Program-made: the position numbers and the translations under genes
The notes under the pieces: model-generated
The model's input: the letters and a program-made list of their open reading frames with translations, nothing else
What the model was told of the DNA's origin: nothing
Database searches by the model: none
In this document: positions 59,970 to 64,000 of the stretch, piece after piece
Layout: each line of letters starts with the position of its first letter
How positions within the stretch are numbered: the stretch's first letter is position 1
Origin: UBA10649 sp037130755
Lineage (GTDB): Bacteria; Actinomycetota; Actinomycetes; S36-B12
DNA: 64,000 bases
Reading direction: 5' to 3'
Assembly (NCBI GenBank): GCA_037130755.1
Contig: JBAXSI010000007.1
Span: forward strand, 18,020 to 82,019

Positions 59970-61001
59970 TCATCGCGGCCCGAGAGTCGCCGCCGTGAGC
60001 CGGCCGGCCGCCGGAGCCAGGTCGAGCACCTGCCCGGCATCCGCACATCGCCATGCCAGGGCAGTGGCCGCCCGCACGGCATCCCACGGATCCGTGCCGT
60101 CTGGCCATGTGACGTCGAGCTCGGTCCCGGTGACGAGCGCTCGGGCCACCCCGCATTCGGCGACGGCGTCGCCGATCACGACGTCCGGATAGGGCTCAAG
60201 CAGGCCGCGCAGGTCGTAGGCGACGTAGTGCGGCCGCTCGTGCGCGACCGCCCCGAGCAACTCGGCCATGGTCGAGACGCCGGTGAAGACGAGGAGGGTC
60301 GGGACATCGACGCGGCTACCTGCCGAGATGTCTGTGTCGAGCCGGTCGCCCACCATGAGCGGGCGTTGCGATCCGACCCGGCTGATCGCCTCCCGCAGCA
60401 ACGCGGGCTCGGGCTTGCCCGCCACCGCGTCGGGGCCGCGCCCCACCGTGCGCGCCACCACGTCGACCAGCGAGCCGTTGCCCGGGGCCACGCCTCGAGG
60501 GGTCGGGAACGTCATGTCCGGATTGGTGGCGATCCAGGGAAGTCCCTCACGCACCGCGAACGTGGCCTCCGCCAGGTCACGCCACGTCAGGTCCGGTGAA
60601 TAGCCCTGCATCACCGCAGCCGGCGAGTCCTCCAGACTCGTGACCGGCACGAAGCCTCGCTCCAGCAGCGCCTCCGAGATGCCGGCGCCACCGATGACCA
60701 GGACTCGGGACCCTGCGGGCACATACGCCGTCAGCAGGCTTACGGCGGCCTGAGGCGAGGTCACCACGTCGGCCACGCCTGCCGGTACCCCGAGCTCGGT
60801 CAGGTGGTCGGCCACCGTCTGAGGTGACCGAGCGGCGTTGTTGGTGACATAGACGCACGAGACCCCGCGCTCTTGAGCGGAAGCGATCGACGCCGCCGCG
60901 TGCGGGACTGCCGATGGGCCGACGTAGACCACGCCGTCAAGGTCGAACAGGAGGGCGTCGAAGCGATCGACGAGCAACGTGCCGGGATCGGCGGTGGTCA
61001 C
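59970..61001 (-). CDS. HAD-superfamily hydrolase, NagD-like
   Basis: 343 residues. HAD motif I LLFDLDGVVYVG, motif II VYVTNNAARSP, GKPEPALL and motif IV VGDRLDTDISAG, in the NagD/PGP order. Phosphatase with unknown substrate. GTG 61001 overlaps the TPR gene stop by four bases (GTGA). A C-terminal extension beyond the usual cap (PYPDVVIGDAVAECGVARALV onward) is about 85 residues and unusual in length. Confidence 0.88.
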   Translation of the reverse strand: MTTADPGTLLVDRFDALLFDLDGVVYVGPSAVPHAAASIASAQERGVSCVYVTNNAARSPQTVADHLTELGVPAGVADVVTSPQAAVSLLTAYVPAGSRVLVIGGAGISEALLERGFVPVTSLEDSPAAVMQGYSPDLTWRDLAEATFAVREGLPWIATNPDMTFPTPRGVAPGNGSLVDVVARTVGRGPDAVAGKPEPALLREAISRVGSQRPLMVGDRLDTDISAGSRVDVPTLLVFTGVSTMAELLGAVAHERPHYVAYDLRGLLEPYPDVVIGDAVAECGVARALVTGTELDVTWPDGTDPWDAVRAATALAWRCADAGQVLDLAPAAGRLTAATLGPR

Positions 61002-61462
61002 GTGGAGATAGGTCCTTCCGGGGGCAGTCCGCCAAGGGCTCGAGCCCTCAGCGTGGCCTTCACCTGCGACAGCGCCGAGGTGTACTCCGGGCGACCAGGC
61101 CGCATCACCGCAGCCATCGCCAGCTCGTTCCGTGCCTCTGGGAATCGCTGGAGCCGCCACAGCGACATGCCCAGTCCGTAGTGCGCGTAGTCCTCCGCCG
61201 GGCTGCGCTCGGCGAGTTCGGCGAAGGCTTCCGCCGCCTCGGCGTAGCGGCGGCCATCGAACAGGGCCCGGGCATAGCCCTCGAGGGCGCACGCCGACGT
61301 CGGATCGGCTTCGCGAACCCGCGCGAACAAGGCCGCGGCAGCGTCGCTGTTGCCGTTGTCGAGCAGTGCGACGGCGCGCTGGTACCAGTCGTAGGACGAA
61401 CCGGCGGGCTCGGAGCCGCCATGCTCGCGCGTCGAGGTGGCCTCGTCGGGACTCGAAGTCAT
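60998..61462 (-). CDS. Tetratricopeptide-repeat protein
   Basis: 154 residues. Two or three TPR-like helical pairs are seen: YQRAVALLDNGNSDAAAALF, ALEGYARALFDGRRYAEAAEAF, YAHYGLGMSLWRLQRFPEARNEL. Probably a protein-protein adaptor. ATG 61462 is used. It overlaps the HAD gene start. Confidence 0.8.
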   Translation of the reverse strand: MTSSPDEATSTREHGGSEPAGSSYDWYQRAVALLDNGNSDAAAALFARVREADPTSACALEGYARALFDGRRYAEAAEAFAELAERSPAEDYAHYGLGMSLWRLQRFPEARNELAMAAVMRPGRPEYTSALSQVKATLRARALGGLPPEGPIST

Positions 61463-61466
61463 TGGC

Positions 61467-61826
61467 CTATGGTCGCACGCGGAGCCTTTCGAGCCGCGCG
61501 ACATCAACCTCCATCGCGCTGCCGAGCCCACCTCCGGCGCGCCAGAACCGACGCCTCAAGGTGCCCTCGGCTCTGACCCATTCTCCTGGCTCCAGCACGG
61601 ACACGCGCTTGGCCACGACGGCACGGAAGGTCTGGCACGAGATGGCGTCCACCGTGGCCGCGCGACCTCCGCCTTTCGCAATATCGCGTGGGGATCGATC
61701 GACGATCACGGTGAAGCACGTCACCTCGTCCCCGCTCGGCAGCTCTCGTCGGTCCACCCGGGCGCCGAGTCGTCCCTGCACGGTGACCGAACTGAACGTC
61801 TCCGCGCTTCCCTCGGGTTCTTTCAT
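61467..61826 (-). CDS. SSB-like OB-fold protein
   Basis: 119 residues, single-stranded DNA-binding fold: FSSVTVQGRLGARVDRRELPSGDEVTCFTVIVDR, RAATVDAISCQTF, VAKRVSVLEPGEWVRAEGTLRR. It lacks the acidic C-terminal tail of the canonical SSB, so it is probably a paralogue used in specific DNA transactions. ATG 61826 follows GAGGAGAGGGCAC. Four bases from the TPR gene. Confidence 0.8.
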   Translation of the reverse strand: MKEPEGSAETFSSVTVQGRLGARVDRRELPSGDEVTCFTVIVDRSPRDIAKGGGRAATVDAISCQTFRAVVAKRVSVLEPGEWVRAEGTLRRRFWRAGGGLGSAMEVDVARLERLRVRP

Positions 61827-61967
61827 GTGCCCTCTCCTCTGCCGGACCGCTCGTACGGCCCTGAGGTCGATGCTGCCCGCGCGTGGCACCTGCGCGGGCG
61901 TTCCAATCGTGCGTTGGGGACCGCGGACCACCCCTCGCGCCCCTGTGGATCGGGACATAATGCGGGC

Positions 61968-62900
61968 ATGACGGCCTCCCCCATCGAGCCGCTCGGTCAG
62001 GACGTCTTCCACATCGACACCCGCATGGGTGGATATGAGGGCATCACGTCCGGATACCTCATCCGCAGCAGTCGGCCCTGCCTCGTGGAGACCGGCACCG
62101 CCCGGTCGGCCGGGACAGTGATCGCCGCTCTCGCCGAGCTCGGCGTGGGCGCCGAAGATCTCAGCACGATCGTCGTCACGCACATCCACCTCGACCACGC
62201 CGGCGGCGTCGGCGACCTCGCCGAGGCCTTCCCCCACGCCAAGGTGGTCGTCCACGAGAGAGGGGCCAGGCACCTGGCCGACCCGACGAAGCTGGTGGCC
62301 AGCGCGCACCGAATCTTCGGCGCCGACATGGACCGGCTGTTCGGTGATCTGCGTCCGGTTCCCCAGGAGCGCCTCATCGTGCTTGGCGAGACCGGCGTGA
62401 TCGATCTCGGCGATGGGCGGGAGCTCCGGGCGTTCCACAACCCCGGCCATGCCTCGCACCACGTCGGCCTGCTCGACTCGCTCTCCGGCGACCTGTACAC
62501 CGGCGATGCGGCCGGCGTCTACGTTCCCGAGACGGCCGACGTGCGGCCGGCGACGCCACCGCCCGACTTCGACCTCGACCTGTGCCTGGACTCCATGGCG
62601 CGCATGCGCAGCACCGGCGCGCAACGCCTTCTCTTCAGCCACTTCGGACCGGTGACGGACGTCACCGACACCCTCGATCGGTCAGCGGAGGAATTGCTCT
62701 TCTGGGTCGACGAAGTACGCATCGCGCACCAGAGGACCCCCGATCTCGACCACGCCATCGCCATGGTCCGGAAGAAGGATCGCGAGAGGAACCCGGTCTT
62801 CTACGAGGACGAGGCTCGGGTGCACAAGTTCGACGAGCTTTCCGGCGTCGGCGCGAACGTGCAGGGGATCGTCCGCTGGCTCGACCAGCAGGAGGCCTGA
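61968..62900 (+). CDS. Metallo-beta-lactamase-fold hydrolase
   Basis: 310 residues. The metal-binding motif THIHLDHAGG (HxHxDH) is followed by further ligands NPGHASHH and YTGDAAGVYVP, and a late SHFGPV. Members of this superfamily include glyoxalase II, ribonucleases and lactonases; activity unknown. ATG 61968. It is on the plus strand between minus-strand genes; the upstream frame shadow to 61437 is rejected. Confidence 0.85.
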   Translation: MTASPIEPLGQDVFHIDTRMGGYEGITSGYLIRSSRPCLVETGTARSAGTVIAALAELGVGAEDLSTIVVTHIHLDHAGGVGDLAEAFPHAKVVVHERGARHLADPTKLVASAHRIFGADMDRLFGDLRPVPQERLIVLGETGVIDLGDGRELRAFHNPGHASHHVGLLDSLSGDLYTGDAAGVYVPETADVRPATPPPDFDLDLCLDSMARMRSTGAQRLLFSHFGPVTDVTDTLDRSAEELLFWVDEVRIAHQRTPDLDHAIAMVRKKDRERNPVFYEDEARVHKFDELSGVGANVQGIVRWLDQQEA

Positions 62901-62910
62901 CGCCGACGCG

Positions 62911-64000
62911 TCACTCCTCGGAGTCGTCAACCTCCTCGATGAAGGTCAGGCCGGCTTCCTCGTCAACCCGCTCAGCGGCATCGGTGACGCCGTTGGTGTC
63001 CGAATCGGCGGCGCGATGCATCCACTCGAGCGCGTCGCCGGGCCGCCCCACCTTCTCCAGCAGGTCGGCATAGGCGTACTGCAGCCGCGCACGCGAATCC
63101 CCACGCGGCAAGGCCGTGAGCTCGGGGATCTGCAGGAGCACCAAGGCCGCATCCAACTGGCCGAGGTCCGCCCGGGCACCGGCAGCAACGAGGGTCAACT
63201 CGATGCGCGTGTCCTGCTCCAGGCGTCGGGAGTCGACCTCACGGATGATCTCCAGGGCACGCTGAGGTCGGCCCAGGCCGCGCTCACAGTCGGCGATCAT
63301 GGGGACATAGGCCGGCGAACCGGTCATCCGCCGCACCGTACGCAGCTCGGCAGCGGCCTCCGCGAAGTCGCCAGCGAGATAGGCAGTGATGCCCGCGGCC
63401 TCGCGCACCGATGCCACGCGGCCGGCCCTGCGCTTCGCAGCGGCGATGTGCTCTCGCGCCAGTGGGACGTCGCCGTCGACCAGGGCACGATCCGCAGCCG
63501 CGAGGTGCCGGCCCACGATCAGCGCCAAGCCCTCAGGGAGGGTGCGCAACTCGTTCAGGACACCCTTGTCCAACTCGTTCACGGACACGTCATCGTCGAT
63601 GTGCGGCTCCCGGACGCGGGGGGCATCACGGCGATCGTCACTGCGGGAGTCCGTACGACGACCTCGGGTATCCGGGCGCGCCGCACTAGACCGGCTTCCG
63701 GTCGGGCGGTCTGACCGCGGCCGATCGGAGCCGGGCCTCGACGACGAACGCGGCTTGTCACTACGCGGCTTGTCACTACGCGGCTTGTCATTACGCGGAC
63801 GGTCACTGTCCGGCCGCGACGAACGCGGATTGTCACTGCGCGGACGGTCACTGTCCGGCCGCGACGAACGCGGCTTGTCGCTACCCGGACGCTCACTGTC
63901 CGGCCGCGACGAACGCGGCTTGTCACTGCGGGGCTTGTCGCTACGCGGACGCTCACTGTCCGGCCGCGACGAACGCGGCTTGGAGGCGCCAGACCGCTCG
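62911..64000 (-). CDS. TPR protein with repetitive N-terminus, start beyond window
   Basis: At least 363 residues are visible; the start is outside the window and the reading frame stays open to base 64000. The first 120 or so visible residues are low complexity, rich in Arg, Pro, Ser and Asp (repeats such as SSRPDSDRPRSDKPR). Then comes a helical TPR-like domain (MSVNELDKGVLNELRTLPEG onward; EAAGITAYLAGDFAEAAAEL; MIADCERGLGRPQRALEIIREV). GTG 63588 is a possible internal start, but the upstream frame continuity argues for a longer protein. Actinobacterial homologues often have such a disordered N-terminus. Confidence 0.8.
   Translation of the reverse strand, partial: ERSGASKPRSSRPDSERPRSDKPRSDKPRSSRPDSERPGSDKPRSSRPDSDRPRSDNPRSSRPDSDRPRNDKPRSDKPRSDKPRSSSRPGSDRPRSDRPTGSRSSAARPDTRGRRTDSRSDDRRDAPRVREPHIDDDVSVNELDKGVLNELRTLPEGLALIVGRHLAAADRALVDGDVPLAREHIAAAKRRAGRVASVREAAGITAYLAGDFAEAAAELRTVRRMTGSPAYVPMIADCERGLGRPQRALEIIREVDSRRLEQDTRIELTLVAAGARADLGQLDAALVLLQIPELTALPRGDSRARLQYAYADLLEKVGRPGDALEWMHRAADSDTNGVTDAAERVDEEAGLTFIEEVDDSEE
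63704..63990 (-). repeat. Coding tandem repeats in the N-terminus of the TPR gene
   Basis: Blocks containing CGACGAACGCGGCTTGTC and CGGACGGTCACTGTC alternate several times between 63750 and 63990, encoding Ser-Arg-Pro-Asp-Ser, Arg-Pro-Arg and Asp-Lys-Pro-Arg steps. They keep the reading frame, so this is repeat expansion within a coding region rather than a CRISPR array. Confidence 0.7.

Noticed and set aside
63704..63990. CRISPR array.
   Set aside because: The repeats keep one open frame joined to a TPR protein, and there are no unique spacers of constant length.

Overview
The window is a high-GC, gene-dense chromosomal segment that looks like an Actinomycetota (actinobacterial) genome. The main evidence is the gene order on the minus strand from 41256 to 59038. 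Read in the direction of transcription it runs tlyA, nadK, recN, (membrane protein), pyrG, nudix, (ald), xerD, (carboxypeptidase), parA, scpA, scpB, rluB, aroH, tyrA, (nucleoside phosphorylase), cmk, acyltransferase-like, der. This matches the actinobacterial Rv1694-Rv1713-type neighbourhood with a few insertions. GTG starts, ATGA overlaps, a DUF5302 protein and a LigC/Prim-PolC pair agree with it. I cannot assign a genus. No mobile element, CRISPR array or rRNA was seen, and no stretch over about 300 bases lacks a gene.

Region by region. 1-4464: cupin fragment, HIT phosphorylase, thrS, an amidase and tRNA-Val(CAC), all minus. 4572-9025: three consecutive secreted Ig-like paralogues, each with its own ribosome binding site, with hairpin terminators after the second and third. 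9090-10990: pabB-pabC. 11109-12783: tRNA-Gly(GCC), tRNA-Cys(GCA), DUF5302, a FUSC-type exporter and tRNA-Val(GAC). 12898-20212: a sugar operon made of a PfkB kinase, a LacI regulator, an FGGY kinase, a LacD/YihT-type class I aldolase and a ribose-type ABC importer. It is flanked by a P-loop kinase and a divergent mutarotase-fold gene. 22159-26866: a lipoprotein, GlsB, ZapE, a RibD-C reductase, LigC, and convergent Prim-PolC. 26889-31887: a small membrane protein, two tandem GT87-like membrane glycosyltransferases and glgX. 31890-39851: an accessory-like mixture of SpoU methyltransferase, SnoaL-like protein, GNAT, Ntn amide hydrolase, MmcQ, a Walker-A-less AAA protein, DJ-1 protein, a 54-residue LysW-like carrier protein, a ferredoxin, tRNA-Pro(GGG) and a lipase. 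39859-64000: a beta-propeller protein and the conserved cell-cycle/DNA/aromatic block described above, then HAD, TPR, SSB-like and MBL-fold genes, and a TPR protein whose repetitive N-terminus runs off the window.

How genes work together. PabB and PabC make p-aminobenzoate for folate. ScpA, ScpB, ParA and XerD belong to chromosome organisation and segregation. TyrA and AroH supply tyrosine-branch steps. LigC and Prim-PolC are a gap-filling repair pair. The sugar operon could import a ketohexose, phosphorylate it twice and cleave it to trioses without needing an isomerase; its substrate is unknown.

The observations most worth following are: the orphan LysW-like carrier that ends in Gln instead of the Glu used for substrate attachment; the sugar cassette with its 13-bp triple repeat and non-canonical pfkB start; the Ig-like triplet with a conserved C-terminal module; the AAA protein without a Walker A lysine; and the PlsC-like protein without its HX4D catalytic motif at the cmk-der locus.
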